Assembly: GCA_001725355.1 (NCBI GenBank)
Contig: MEGD01000016.1
Location: 1-51,219 of the forward strand
Reading direction: 5' to 3'
Source of the DNA: Novosphingobium sp. SCN 66-18
GTDB taxonomy: Bacteria; Pseudomonadota; Alphaproteobacteria; Sphingomonadales; Sphingomonadaceae
DNA: 51,219 nt
The notes below the pieces were generated by a model. It saw only the letters and a list, made by a program, of their open reading frames with translations, made no database searches and was not told where the DNA came from. Shown piece by piece: positions 14,837 to 23,549 of this stretch; positions within the stretch are counted from its first letter, which is position 1, and each line of letters begins with the position of its first letter. The position numbers were made by a program, and so were the translations under genes.

Positions 14837-16402
14837 ATGGCATTCCGCTTTCCCGATCCCGCGTCGTTGTCATCCCGCTTCGCTCCGGTCCGGCATCGCC
14901 TGCTGCGCTGGCGAATCTGGTTTGCCCGGCTCATCCTGCTTCCGGAACTCTCGCCCGATGACGCGCGTGAACTGCGGCATCAGGTGCAGGACGATGGCGC
15001 GCTGACGCGCGGTTACATGCTGATGTGCGGTCTGGCCGCCGGGATCGCGGCGCTGGGCCTGCTGCAATCCTCGACCGCCGTGGTGATCGGCGCGATGCTG
15101 GTCTCTCCGCTGATGAGCCCGATAGCCGCGCTGGGCTTCGGCTTCGCCTCCATCGACGGGCAGCGCATCCGCGATGCCGCGCGCGTGGTGCTGGTGGGCG
15201 CGGCGATCGGCATTGCCGCCGGGATGCTGATCACCTGGATCAGCCCGATCCGCAACGCCACGCCCGAACTCCTCGCCCGCACGCAACCCACCCTGCTCGA
15301 CCTTGCCGTCGCGCTGCTTTCGGGCATCGCCGGCGGGTACGCCACGGTGATGGGCAAGGGCGGAACCGCGATCGGCGTGGCCATCGCCACCGCGTTGATG
15401 CCACCGTTGACCACCGTCGGCTATGGCATTGCCACGCTGCAACCCACCTTCGCGCTGGGCGCGCTGCTGCTATTCCTGACCAACCTTTCGGCCATCGCCT
15501 TTGCCTTCGCGCTGGTCGCCCGGCTGTCCGGCGCGGCGCGGCCATTGCAGAACGTGCAGTGGACCACCGCGCATACCGTCGCCGGGATCGCCGCGTTCCT
15601 CGCGCTGGCGACGCCGCTGGCCATGACGCTGGTGCAGGTGAAGCGCGAGGGCACGCTGCGTTCATCCGCGAGAAGTGCGATCGAGCAGGTTTCCGGCCAG
15701 CGGGGCGCCAGCATCGCCCAGATGGACGTGCACTGGCCCCTGTTCGGCGATCCCTCGATAAATGCGGTCGTCATCGCCCCGCAATATGCGGCGAATGGCG
15801 AACAGCGCGTCCACGATCTCCTTGCCCCCAAAGTCGGGCCTGCGGTCTCGGTCAATCTCCAGCAGGTGCTGGCCGCCGACCTGCCCGCGCAAACCCGCGC
15901 CATGATCGACGCCGCGATGGAACGCACCGCCGCCGGGATCGCCGCCGACGTGCCGCCCTATGCCCGCATCCGCGCCAGCATCGGCCTGCCCACCACCGCG
16001 CTGTGGATCAACCGCACCGAACGCGCGGTGAACATTCAGCCGGTTGCCGCGCCCGGCTGGAAGCTGACCGATTATCTCCGGGCCGAACGCATCGCCACCG
16101 ATGCCGCCGAAGGCTGGAGCGTGCGCGTGATCCCGCCCGCCACACCGGAGCTGCGTATCGCGCTGACCACCGAGGGAGCCCCCGCCGACGCGATTCCGGC
16201 CGGTGTCGCGATCTGGGCCTTGCAGCGCTGGGGCGTTGCCCACGTACGCATCGCCATGCCCGAGGACGCGCACGATGAAGCTCTGCCGAACGCGCTGGCC
16301 GGTGCCGGGATCACGACGCAACCCATGCCCGACAAGGTCGCCCCGGCTGGCACCGCGATTCTGGAAATCTTCGCGCCGCCGCCGTTCAGCGGTGGCCAGT
16401 AA
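14837..16402 (+). CDS. DUF389 family membrane protein
   Basis: 521-residue DUF389 protein of unknown function. Residues from about 30 form the conserved core: SPDDARELRHQVQDDGALTR, then several membrane helices (LLQSSTAVVIGAMLVSPLMS; GGYATVMGKGGTAIGVAIAT; ALMPPLTTVGYGIA). The C-terminal 250 residues are soluble with alternating alpha/beta character. The ATG at 14837 is chosen; an earlier in-frame ATG at 14744 lies inside the terminator hairpin of the previous operon and would add a leader unlike the family. The gene stands alone. Its last 17 bp overlap the convergent btuD gene. Confidence 0.82.
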   Translation: MAFRFPDPASLSSRFAPVRHRLLRWRIWFARLILLPELSPDDARELRHQVQDDGALTRGYMLMCGLAAGIAALGLLQSSTAVVIGAMLVSPLMSPIAALGFGFASIDGQRIRDAARVVLVGAAIGIAAGMLITWISPIRNATPELLARTQPTLLDLAVALLSGIAGGYATVMGKGGTAIGVAIATALMPPLTTVGYGIATLQPTFALGALLLFLTNLSAIAFAFALVARLSGAARPLQNVQWTTAHTVAGIAAFLALATPLAMTLVQVKREGTLRSSARSAIEQVSGQRGASIAQMDVHWPLFGDPSINAVVIAPQYAANGEQRVHDLLAPKVGPAVSVNLQQVLAADLPAQTRAMIDAAMERTAAGIAADVPPYARIRASIGLPTTALWINRTERAVNIQPVAAPGWKLTDYLRAERIATDAAEGWSVRVIPPATPELRIALTTEGAPADAIPAGVAIWALQRWGVAHVRIAMPEDAHDEALPNALAGAGITTQPMPDKVAPAGTAILEIFAPPPFSGGQ

Positions 16403-17150
16403 GCGCGCTTCCTGCCGGAGAGAAAGCCAGCGCCCTTGCGCCCGACTCGCCCAGCCAGTGGCCATCAAGGCCCCACACTTCCCCGATCATCGAGGGGGTA
16501 AGCGTCGTTTCGGGCGGCCCATCAGCCACGAGGCGTCCCTCATCGAGGATCAGGACGCGATCGGCATGGTTCATCGCCTGCGCGAGATCGTGGAGCACGA
16601 GGACTACCCCCGCTCCGCTCCCCGCCAGCACGCGGAAGCGGGCCAGCAGCGCCAGCTGATGCGCGAGATCGAGGCTGGCGAGCGGTTCGTCGGCGAGAAT
16701 CCAGCGTGGCTCGCCCGCCAGCACGCGCGCCAGCAGGGCACGGGCGCGCTCGCCGCCGGACAGGGCGGAAACAGGCCGCGCGGCGAAGCCCTCCAGATCG
16801 AGCGCGGCCATGGCGGCGCGCACGGCGGCCGCGTCCGCCTTGGGTCCGGCGCGGTGCGGCAGGCGGCCGAGGCGGACGAGCGTTTCCACGGTGACATCCC
16901 AGGCGACCGCGCCGTCCTGCGGCAGAAAGCCAATGGCGCGCGCGCGGGCGAGCGGGGGCAGCGTGGCGACGGGATGGCCATCGAGCAACACGACGCCTTC
17001 CGTCGGCGCGTGCAGTCCGGCAAGGCAGGCGAGCAGCGTGGACTTGCCCGCGCCGTTGGGGCCGCAGATCGCGGTGACCTCGCCGGGGCGCAGCGTGGTG
17101 GTGATCGCCTCCAGCCGGACGGCAACGGTGACCTGCTTGGTGGCGAGCAT
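16386..17150 (-). CDS. btuD: Vitamin B12 ABC transporter ATP-binding protein
   Basis: 254-residue FecE/BtuD-type ATPase that powers uptake through the BtuC permease at the inner membrane. Walker A GPNGAGKST (30-38), Q-loop LPQDG (Gln78), signature LSGGERARA (130-138), Walker B WILADEP (Asp154, Glu155) and H-loop VLHDLAQ are intact. Its ATG overlaps the btuC stop by one base (TGATG), implying translational coupling. The cobalamin riboswitch at the head of the operon assigns the substrate; by sequence alone an iron-siderophore role would be possible. Confidence 0.87.
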   Translation of the reverse strand: MLATKQVTVAVRLEAITTTLRPGEVTAICGPNGAGKSTLLACLAGLHAPTEGVVLLDGHPVATLPPLARARAIGFLPQDGAVAWDVTVETLVRLGRLPHRAGPKADAAAVRAAMAALDLEGFAARPVSALSGGERARALLARVLAGEPRWILADEPLASLDLAHQLALLARFRVLAGSGAGVVLVLHDLAQAMNHADRVLILDEGRLVADGPPETTLTPSMIGEVWGLDGHWLGESGARALAFSPAGSALTGHR

Positions 17151-18115
17151 CACGCGATCTCCCGCCGCATCGCCAGCAGCAGGCGCAGAAAGAACGGCGC
17201 GCCAATCAGGCTGAGAGCGATGCCGAGCCGCAGTTCGCCCCCCGCCAGCGGCAGGATGCGGCACAGGCAATCGGCCACGAGCAGCAGCAACGCCCCGGCC
17301 AGCGCGCTGGGCAGGAGCAGCGCCGACGGCCGGCGATCGGTGAAGGGCCGGACGAGATGCGGCACGACGAGGCCGACGAACCCGATGATCCCGGCGACCG
17401 CCACCCCCGCTCCAACCACGAGGCCGACGCCCGCGACCATCAACCACAGCAACCGCGCCGGATCGACGCCGAGCGAGCGCGCCGCGCTTTCGCCCAGCGT
17501 CAGCGCATCGAGCGCGGGGCCGGCGCGCCACAGCACCAGCAGGCCGGCGAGCGTGGGCGGGAGCGCGACCAGCACATCAGGCCAGCCGCGATCGGCCAGC
17601 GCGCCCATCAGCCAGGTGACGATCTCGCTGAGCGCGAAGGGATTGGGAGACAGGCTGATGGCCAGGCTGGTGAGCGCGCCGGCCAGGCTGGCGATCATCA
17701 TTCCCGCGAGCGTGAACAGCGCCACCCCGCCAGTCCGACCCGCGATCAGCGCCAGCAGCGCCATGCCCAGCGCCCCGCCCGCCAGCGCGAACAGCGGCAG
17801 CAGCCAGCCTTGCGCGGCATAGCCGGTCCAGAACGAAAGCACTGCCCCCAGCGCTGCCATCGGCGCGATGCCGAACAGCCCCGGATCGGCCAGCGGATTG
17901 CGCAAGTAGCCCTGCATCGCCGCGCCCGCCGCGCCCAGCCCGCCGCCGACGAGCAGCGCCAGCACCGCGCGCGGCAGGCGCAGCTCGATCAGGATCGGCA
18001 ACGCGTTCCGCGCGGCCGGCGCCAGGGGATCGATCCACACCTGCCCCGCCAGCAGCGAGAGCGGCACGGCCAGCGCCAGTGCGGCAAGCAGGGCAGGGAT
18101 GAGGCGCAAGGTCAT
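17150..18115 (-). CDS. btuC: Vitamin B12 ABC transporter permease
   Basis: 321-residue FecCD/BtuC-family permease with about ten hydrophobic helices. Family hallmarks include LRLPRAVLALLVGGGLGAAG, then GYLRNPLADPGLFGIA, VAGIIGFVGLVVPHLVR (the loop that contacts the ATPase) and the C-terminal GELRLGIALSLIGAPFF. Start is ATG at 18115, overlapping the btuF stop by 4 bp (ATGA). The much longer open frame upstream is a shadow over btuF. Confidence 0.88.
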   Translation of the reverse strand: MTLRLIPALLAALALAVPLSLLAGQVWIDPLAPAARNALPILIELRLPRAVLALLVGGGLGAAGAAMQGYLRNPLADPGLFGIAPMAALGAVLSFWTGYAAQGWLLPLFALAGGALGMALLALIAGRTGGVALFTLAGMMIASLAGALTSLAISLSPNPFALSEIVTWLMGALADRGWPDVLVALPPTLAGLLVLWRAGPALDALTLGESAARSLGVDPARLLWLMVAGVGLVVGAGVAVAGIIGFVGLVVPHLVRPFTDRRPSALLLPSALAGALLLLVADCLCRILPLAGGELRLGIALSLIGAPFFLRLLLAMRREIA

Positions 18116-18972
18116 AACGAAGCCCGCACCTGCCGGAGCCGCGCCGCCGCGCGGACGATCGTGGGACCGCCGCAGTAGAGCAGACCGGGCGCCAGCGTTT
18201 CGCGCCGGGTGCCGGCAAGCGCGGCGAGCGCCGGATGCTGCAGCAGGCGATCGCCATCGCCATGCGCATCGGACGCGACCAAGATCAGGCGCGGCGGATC
18301 GGCGAGCATCCGTTCGAGCGGCAACACGTCCGCCTGCCGCATCCCCCGCGCGGCGCTGAAACTGGCAAAGCCGGTGCGCCGGAGCAGGTCGGCGATCAGC
18401 GTGCCTTCGCCCGGCACGATCCCGCCCGATTGCCACACGACCGTGGGCACCGGCGCGGCGCCCGGCGGCGGCGCAGCAGCGGCAAGCGCGGCGTCGATCC
18501 GCGCGACAAGCCGCTCGCCGCGCTCCGGATGCCCCGCCAGCGCGGCGATGCGGCGGACCTGCGCGCGGCTGTCGGCCACGTTCATCGCGATGGGAAGCTG
18601 GGCAACGGGAATGCCAAGGCGATCGTAGGCCGCGCGCGCGGCCGGGCCGAGGAACGTGTCGCCCAGCACCAGATCGGGATGGAGCGCCAGCACTTCCTCC
18701 ACCGTGCCGCGCGTGGCGGGGAAGCGCCGGGCCAGCGCCACGTCCATCGAACTCGACCGGGGATCGCGGCTGTAGTGCGACAGCGCCAGCACCTGCCCCG
18801 GATCGGCCACTTCGGCCAGGATCGCATCGCTGCACGGGTTGAGCGAGACGATTGCGGGATGCGCGCGGGATACCAACGGCGAAGGCGCGGCGGGCGCGCA
18901 GGCGGAAAGGCACGCCAGCAAAGCCAGTCCCCCGCCCCGCCGCCACAAGGCCAGCGGGGTGAGGAAAGACAA
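18112..18972 (-). CDS. btuF: Cobalamin periplasmic-binding protein, probably a lipoprotein
   Basis: 286-residue helical-backbone substrate-binding protein (PF01497 type) that delivers B12 to BtuCD. Conserved stretches include SLNPCSDAILAEV, HPDLVLGDTFLGP and LIADLLRRTGF. The N-terminus from a TTG at 18972 gives MSFLTPLALWRRGGGLALL followed by LSAC, a lipobox, so the mature protein is probably anchored by lipid. The TTG is 13 bp after the btuB stop; upstream in-frame ATGs lie inside btuB and would bury the signal sequence. The start is therefore inferred. It overlaps btuC by 4 bp. Confidence 0.82.
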   Translation of the reverse strand: MSFLTPLALWRRGGGLALLACLSACAPAAPSPLVSRAHPAIVSLNPCSDAILAEVADPGQVLALSHYSRDPRSSSMDVALARRFPATRGTVEEVLALHPDLVLGDTFLGPAARAAYDRLGIPVAQLPIAMNVADSRAQVRRIAALAGHPERGERLVARIDAALAAAAPPPGAAPVPTVVWQSGGIVPGEGTLIADLLRRTGFASFSAARGMRQADVLPLERMLADPPRLILVASDAHGDGDRLLQHPALAALAGTRRETLAPGLLYCGGPTIVRAAARLRQVRASL

Positions 18973-18985
18973 GACGTTTCGCGCC

Positions 18986-20890
18986 TTAATACCGCACCCG
19001 CGCGCCGATGAAGGCGGATCGGCCCCAGGTGCCGTATCCGGCCGAGGTCTGGTACTTCTCATCGAACAGGTTTTCGACACGGCCGAACAGTTCGAAGAAA
19101 TCCCCGAACGGCAAGCTGGCGCGCAGCGTGGTCAGTTCGTAGCCATCGAGCCGGGTGCCGTTACCCGCATCGTCGAAGCTGTCGCTGACGAGGCGAACGT
19201 CCGCGCCCAAGGTCATGCCGGCGAGCGGCGAGGTCCAGTCGGCCGAAAGCGTCAGCGCGTTGCGCGGGCGGCGGGCGAGCGCCTTGCCATAGTTCGCGTC
19301 CGCCACGGTCAGGTTGCGGGCACGGTCATAAGTATAGACCGCCTGCGCGCGGAACGTGGGGCTGACATCGGCGCGCAGTTCCAGTTCCACGCCTTCGGCG
19401 CGGGTCTTGCCCACGTTATCGTAGAAGCCGAAGCGCCCGCCCGCGCAAAACGGGCTGGGAACCGAGAAGCACGAGACATAGGCGATGAGGTTGCGCGTAT
19501 CGCGCCGGAACCACGTGGCCGAGGCATGGAACACGCCATCGGCCGTGGTATATTCGACCCCGGCATCGTAGCTGCGGCTGCGTTCGGGGCTGAGCCCCTC
19601 GTTCCCGTAGTCCGAATAGAGCTGGTAAAGCGTGGGCGCCTTGAACCCTTCGCCATAGCTGGCGCGCAGGCGCAGGCCCTGTGCCAAGCGGACGCTGCCG
19701 TTGGCGCCGAACGTCGCCTGCGTGCCGAAGCGGCTGTGATCGTCCACGCGCACCCCGGCGGCGAGGCTGGCCGCGTCGGTGTACCAGCCGAGCAGCGCAT
19801 GGCCGCTGGAAAGCCGCGCGCTGTGCTGCGCGTCGAAGCTGGAGGAGAAGCGCGTCCATTCGCTGTCCCCGCCGAAATCGAGCGCGAAATGCGCGGGCAG
19901 CGCGATGCGACCGGTGAGGTCGACGCGCTGGCTGCGGCCCTTGTAGCCGTACTGCGGATCGGCGCCGAAGGTCGGATCGTAGTAGTTGCGGCGCGTGTCA
20001 GCGAGCGCGTAACCACCGTCGAGCGTGAGGGCGCGGCCGGCGTAGTGGAACCCGGCGCGGCCGGAGAACTGGCGGGTCTTCTGGTATTCTGGCGTGTCGC
20101 CGAACACGGCGTAAGTCGGCGCTGGATAGCCATCGATATCGAGCCGGCTGTCGGCATAGCGCGCGACGGCGTTGAGCGAGAGATCGGGGGTCAGGTTCAC
20201 GCGCCCGCGCCCGCCGATGCGCCATTGGCGGTAACCGTCCGGCTCGGTGCCGACGGCGGCGGCGGAAACGCCATCGGTGCGCGCGTAGCCGCCGTTGAGC
20301 GAGAAGGCATAGCGATCATTGGCCACGCCGGCCACGGCATCGGTGGAGACGGTTTCCTTCGCGCCGTATTCGACGCTGGCCTCCGCGCCGTTCACTTCCT
20401 TCGTCGTCACCGCGATGACGCCGCCGATCGCGGCGCTGCCCCAGACCACGGAGTTCGAGCCGCGCAACACGTCGATGCGGTCGATCCCGCCACTGAGCAG
20501 GTTGCCGAAATCGTAGCCGCCCGATGGCGAGGACACGTCTTCCACCCGCACGCCATCGATCAGTACCAGCACCTGTTCGGCTTCGGAGCCGCGCAGGCGC
20601 ACACCGGTGAAGCCACCAAGGCCGCCGTTGCGCGAGAAGGTGAGGCCCGGCACGCGCTCCAGCACGCGCGTCAGGTCCGGGCCCTGCACCTGCGCGATCT
20701 GGTCGGCGGTGATGACGGTGACGGCCTGCCCGGTCTGGTCGAGCCGCAGCTTGCTGCCCGTGGCGAGCACGGTGATCTGCGCATCGGCGGAGACGGCGGC
20801 GGGCGCCGGTTGCGCCATCTCGTCCTGCGCCAGCGCCGGCGTGGCGGCCAACAGGGATGCGGTAAGGAAAAACAGATACTTGCCCGGCAT
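18986..20890 (-). CDS. btuB: TonB-dependent vitamin B12 outer-membrane receptor
   Basis: 634-residue TonB-dependent receptor. Signal peptide 1-21 (cut after PALA), TonB box QITVLATGS at 38-46, plug domain with VITADQIAQVQGPDLTRVLE, VPGLTFSRNGG and VLRGSNSVVWGSAAIGGV, then a 22-strand-type barrel ending in GRSAFIGARVRY with the terminal aromatic residue needed for outer-membrane insertion. Size matches E. coli BtuB (about 600 residues). The cobalamin riboswitch upstream and the following btuF, btuC and btuD genes settle the substrate. Translation starts at the ATG at 20890 behind a GGGAG ribosome-binding site that can be sequestered by an adjacent hairpin. Confidence 0.9.
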   Translation of the reverse strand: MPGKYLFFLTASLLAATPALAQDEMAQPAPAAVSADAQITVLATGSKLRLDQTGQAVTVITADQIAQVQGPDLTRVLERVPGLTFSRNGGLGGFTGVRLRGSEAEQVLVLIDGVRVEDVSSPSGGYDFGNLLSGGIDRIDVLRGSNSVVWGSAAIGGVIAVTTKEVNGAEASVEYGAKETVSTDAVAGVANDRYAFSLNGGYARTDGVSAAAVGTEPDGYRQWRIGGRGRVNLTPDLSLNAVARYADSRLDIDGYPAPTYAVFGDTPEYQKTRQFSGRAGFHYAGRALTLDGGYALADTRRNYYDPTFGADPQYGYKGRSQRVDLTGRIALPAHFALDFGGDSEWTRFSSSFDAQHSARLSSGHALLGWYTDAASLAAGVRVDDHSRFGTQATFGANGSVRLAQGLRLRASYGEGFKAPTLYQLYSDYGNEGLSPERSRSYDAGVEYTTADGVFHASATWFRRDTRNLIAYVSCFSVPSPFCAGGRFGFYDNVGKTRAEGVELELRADVSPTFRAQAVYTYDRARNLTVADANYGKALARRPRNALTLSADWTSPLAGMTLGADVRLVSDSFDDAGNGTRLDGYELTTLRASLPFGDFFELFGRVENLFDEKYQTSAGYGTWGRSAFIGARVRY

Positions 20891-20898
20891 TCTTCAAA

Positions 20899-20936
20899 CT
20901 CCCAGCCCATGAACGAACTGCCGTTCATGGCGGGAG
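20899..20936 (-). promoter_or_regulatory. Hairpin that can sequester the btuB ribosome-binding site
   Basis: Read on the minus strand, CTCCC (20936-20932) pairs with the ribosome-binding site GGGAG (20903-20899), stacked on a perfect 9-bp stem CCATGAACG/CGTTCATGG with a 6-nt loop; the two helices are separated by a 1x3 internal loop. The hairpin lies between the riboswitch and the btuB ATG and has no T-run, so it fits a translational expression platform rather than a terminator. Confidence 0.6.
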
Positions 20937-21009
20937 GACCGCCGGGCCAACGGGCGGAACTCACGACGCGTGCGCCCGGTACACCCCGCCCGGCCGCGGA
21001 ACGACCACA

Positions 21010-21185
21010 CACCGGCAGGTCTCCTGGCTCTCCGGGTCATCGCCCCCCGCCCGCCTTCCCGGCCGTGCGGCCAGTGGCATCGTGGACAGGGCGCTCGCCG
21101 GATACAGTTGCGGGGGCAGCTCCGGTTCGGGGACCGACTGGTCCTTCAACGGATTCCCTCTGGGCCCATTAGGGCACCGGTGGCG
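21010..21185 (-). ncRNA. Cobalamin (B12) riboswitch
   Basis: On the minus strand the conserved core is plain: GCTGCCCCCGCAACTGT (21120-21104, the B12-box region) and, about 75 nt downstream, AGCCAGGAGACCTGCC (21029-21014), the closing element of the aptamer. Upstream 5' elements GGTGCCCTAATGGG and GAGGGAATCC lie at 21180-21150. Together they match the adenosylcobalamin aptamer; binding of B12 lowers expression of the downstream operon. It precedes btuB by about 120 nt, with the ribosome-binding-site hairpin in between. Confidence 0.92.
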
Positions 21186-21348
21186 TCGCTGCGGCGCGTA
21201 GCCCCGAACACGGGCACGGGCAAGAGTCTTAACCGATTCACCCTATGACGCGGGTCTGTGCCGCCTTGGGACGGCACGAACGCCGCGCGTGCGGGACTTG
21301 TCCGCGCGCGCTAGCGCACGAGAGCACAAGGAACGCGTCCAAGACCCG

Positions 21349-22716
21349 ATGCCGCTGGAGATCGCCTACCGTCCGTTCGCCCTTCCGCCCGAGGCCATGC
21401 CCTCGCCGGCGCGCGATGCGGTGCGGGCGGCTTCGGCAGTGCTCGATGGCGTGACGCCGGTTCCCTTGGCACGCACCGAAGCCGCTGAAGCGACCGCCGC
21501 CTGCGCCTTGCCGATGCCGCGCCCACGCGATTTCGCCGCACGCATCCGCCGGCGCGACATGGTGTCGGTGCGGCGCCGGCTGCGAAACCCGTCGGCGCTG
21601 CGCCAGCGGCTGGCCGGCGTGGCCACGATCGGCCTGTTCGCACTGGTGCTCGGCCCCATCGGCTGGGGCAGCCCCGGCGGGATAGATCGCGCCGCCGCGC
21701 AGGCCGAAGCGGGTGCGTTGCAGCCGTTCGAGCAGGCGGGCGAAAGCTTTCCCGGATCGGCGTTCTACTACGTTTCCCCCGACGACACCGGGCTGATCGC
21801 GCCCAATGCCGCCGAACAGGCCTGGGCCGCGCACCGCGATGACGAGGAAGTCGCTTCCTCCGCCCAGCCCGCCGGCCCCGCCGCGCGGCCGATCTTCGCG
21901 CGCGGCAGCGGCGAGGATCAGTGGCGCGCGCTGCAATGCCTGACGGCGGCGATCTATTACGAAGCCGCATCGGAACCCGACAGCGGCCAGCGCGCGGTGG
22001 CGCAAGTGGTGCTGAACCGCGTGGCGCACCCCGCCTTCCCCAATACCGTGTGCGGGGTGGTCTATCAGGGATCGGAGCGGCCCGGCTGCCAGTTCAGCTT
22101 CGCCTGCGACGGATCGCTGGCGCGCCGGCCGATGCTGGCGTTCTGGGAGCGCGCGCGGCGCGTGGCCCGCGATGCGCTGGCCGGCTACGTCTATGCCCCG
22201 GTGGGCCTTGCCACGCATTACCACACCAGCGCGATCCACCCCTACTGGGCCGACAGCCTGGCTTTCATCGGCACGATCGGCGCGCACCGGTTCTATCGCT
22301 GGAGCGGCGGCGCGGGCCGCCCGGCGGCGTTCAACGCGGTCTATGCCGGGGGCGAGCCGATCGCCGCGCCGCATCCGCGCACGTGGACGCCCGCGCCCAC
22401 CGACATCGCCGATCCGGTCGCGCTGGCCCGCGCCTACGAGGATGGCCGCCTGGCCGCGCTGCAACAGCAGGCCGCGCCGGTGCCGGCCACCACCGCCGCC
22501 GCGTTCGGGCAAGTGCCGCTGCCCCACGCCACCGCGCCCGCCTATGCCCCCGCGATCGAGCAGCGCGGCGGCGATGCGGTGTTCCGCGCGGGCGACCGGC
22601 TGCCCGGCGCGCCTCCCGCCGGTTCGCATCCTGCGGGATCGAACCTGCCCGGCGCCAACGCCATCCGGCCCGAATACCAGAACAGCGGCAAGTGGATCGC
22701 GCAGCCGCAGGGGTAG
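21349..22716 (+). CDS. Cell wall hydrolase, SleB/CwlJ family
   Basis: About 455 residues. The C-terminal half holds a Hydrolase_2 (SleB) domain: CLTAAIYYEAASEPDSGQRA with the catalytic Glu, VLNRVAHPAFP, GSERPGCQFSFACDG and ATHYHTSAIHPYW. This is a lytic-transglycosylase-like peptidoglycan hydrolase found in non-sporeformers as a wall-remodelling enzyme. One hydrophobic helix (GVATIGLFALVLGPIGW, near residue 90) suggests anchoring to the inner membrane with the catalytic domain in the periplasm. The C-terminal 130 residues are Ala/Pro-rich and probably disordered. The ATG at 21349 is preferred; a GTG at 21289 in the same frame would add 20 unremarkable residues. Confidence 0.8.
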   Translation: MPLEIAYRPFALPPEAMPSPARDAVRAASAVLDGVTPVPLARTEAAEATAACALPMPRPRDFAARIRRRDMVSVRRRLRNPSALRQRLAGVATIGLFALVLGPIGWGSPGGIDRAAAQAEAGALQPFEQAGESFPGSAFYYVSPDDTGLIAPNAAEQAWAAHRDDEEVASSAQPAGPAARPIFARGSGEDQWRALQCLTAAIYYEAASEPDSGQRAVAQVVLNRVAHPAFPNTVCGVVYQGSERPGCQFSFACDGSLARRPMLAFWERARRVARDALAGYVYAPVGLATHYHTSAIHPYWADSLAFIGTIGAHRFYRWSGGAGRPAAFNAVYAGGEPIAAPHPRTWTPAPTDIADPVALARAYEDGRLAALQQQAAPVPATTAAAFGQVPLPHATAPAYAPAIEQRGGDAVFRAGDRLPGAPPAGSHPAGSNLPGANAIRPEYQNSGKWIAQPQG

Positions 22717-22750
22717 GGTCGGGACCCGTTACTGGCTTGGAGCATAAGGA

Positions 22751-22864
22751 ACCCCGTTCGTCCTGCGCCCGTCGAAGGGCGCGCGCGGTGCTGGCCTTGC
22801 GCGCTGAACTATCCCAAGATCAACCGTATCACGCGTCCCTCGACAAGCTCCGGACGAACGGGTG
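22751..22864. repeat. Dispersed long inverted repeat, copy A (diverged)
   Basis: The ends are imperfect inverted arms (CCCGTTCGTCCTGCGCC... against ...GGACGAACGGGTG). It is a diverged copy, in opposite orientation, of the near-perfect element at 33807-33920; the shared core includes GCGGTGCTGGCCTTGCGCGC and CCCAAGATCAACCGTATC. It ends about 110 bp before an AT-richer orphan gene. Confidence 0.8.
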
Positions 22865-22974
22865 CGGGGATCGAGCATCAGTCCGCCTTGTTCGGCATTC
22901 GAGTCAATCACGCCGTTCCAGATGACGCGGTTGCGGACGTTCCTCATCGCGCTCGTCTGTTCTATACGCTGCTA

Positions 22975-23454
22975 GTGCCCGCCACCGACGCCCTTCTCCA
23001 AATTGCTAATACCGCCGCAGAGAACGGCGACTTCGACCATGCCCGACGTTGCTATGAACGGGGTGCAGCGTTAGGCGATTTTCTGTGCATTCATGCGCTC
23101 GGCTATATGTACGATGTCGGTGAGGGTGTGCCCGATGACAAATCGCTGGCCATGAAGATATACCGTAGAGCGTGGCGACTTGGGAGCCACGCTTCAGCGA
23201 CTAATATCGCTATCTTGTATCGTGAGCAGGGCAAGATCAGCTTGATGTTTCGATGGTATCAGCGGGCTGCAGCCGCCGGTGATGGAAGCGCTCACTTCGA
23301 AATGGCCAAATGTTATCTCGCTGGCTCCGGCGTTCGCAAAAACCCAGAGGCAGCACTGCGATGTCTCTCCATCGCTATCCGCTCGAAATACCTCTCTGAA
23401 GGCGAGCGAGAGGAGGCGCAGGCCCTCTTGCATGGGTTTTATCGCCACGAATAG
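22975..23454 (+). CDS. Sel1-repeat-like orphan protein
   Basis: About 159 residues with Sel1/TPR-type helix pairs: GDFDHARRCYERGAALGD, ALGYMYDVGEGVPDDKSLAM, IYRRAWRLGSHASATNIA, WYQRAAAAGDGSAHFEMAKC, GSGVRKNPEAALRCL. Such proteins act as protein-binding scaffolds and are frequent among orphan or immunity-like genes. No signal peptide is evident. Third positions are clearly more AT-rich than in flanking genes, and a dispersed repeat sits just upstream, both hinting at recent acquisition. The GTG at 22975 is chosen; a TTG at 22888 in frame is possible. Neither has a good ribosome-binding site. Confidence 0.6.
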   Translation: MPATDALLQIANTAAENGDFDHARRCYERGAALGDFLCIHALGYMYDVGEGVPDDKSLAMKIYRRAWRLGSHASATNIAILYREQGKISLMFRWYQRAAAAGDGSAHFEMAKCYLAGSGVRKNPEAALRCLSIAIRSKYLSEGEREEAQALLHGFYRHE

Positions 23455-23549
23455 TTTGAGCCTGCTATTCGTCAAACCGGACAGCCAGCTTCCCGCGCCA
23501 TTCCCGCCGGTCAGCCGGTTTTCGCGGCTACCCGATAGCGGAAGTTCCT

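Noticed and set aside
16386-20890. Iron-siderophore uptake as the function of the ABC/TonB operon
   Set aside because: Sequence families overlap, but the cobalamin riboswitch at the operon head assigns B12.
18839-21172. 777-residue plus-strand open frame across btuF, btuB and the riboswitch
   Set aside because: Crosses a well-defined riboswitch and two recognised genes on the other strand; composition is that of an antisense frame.
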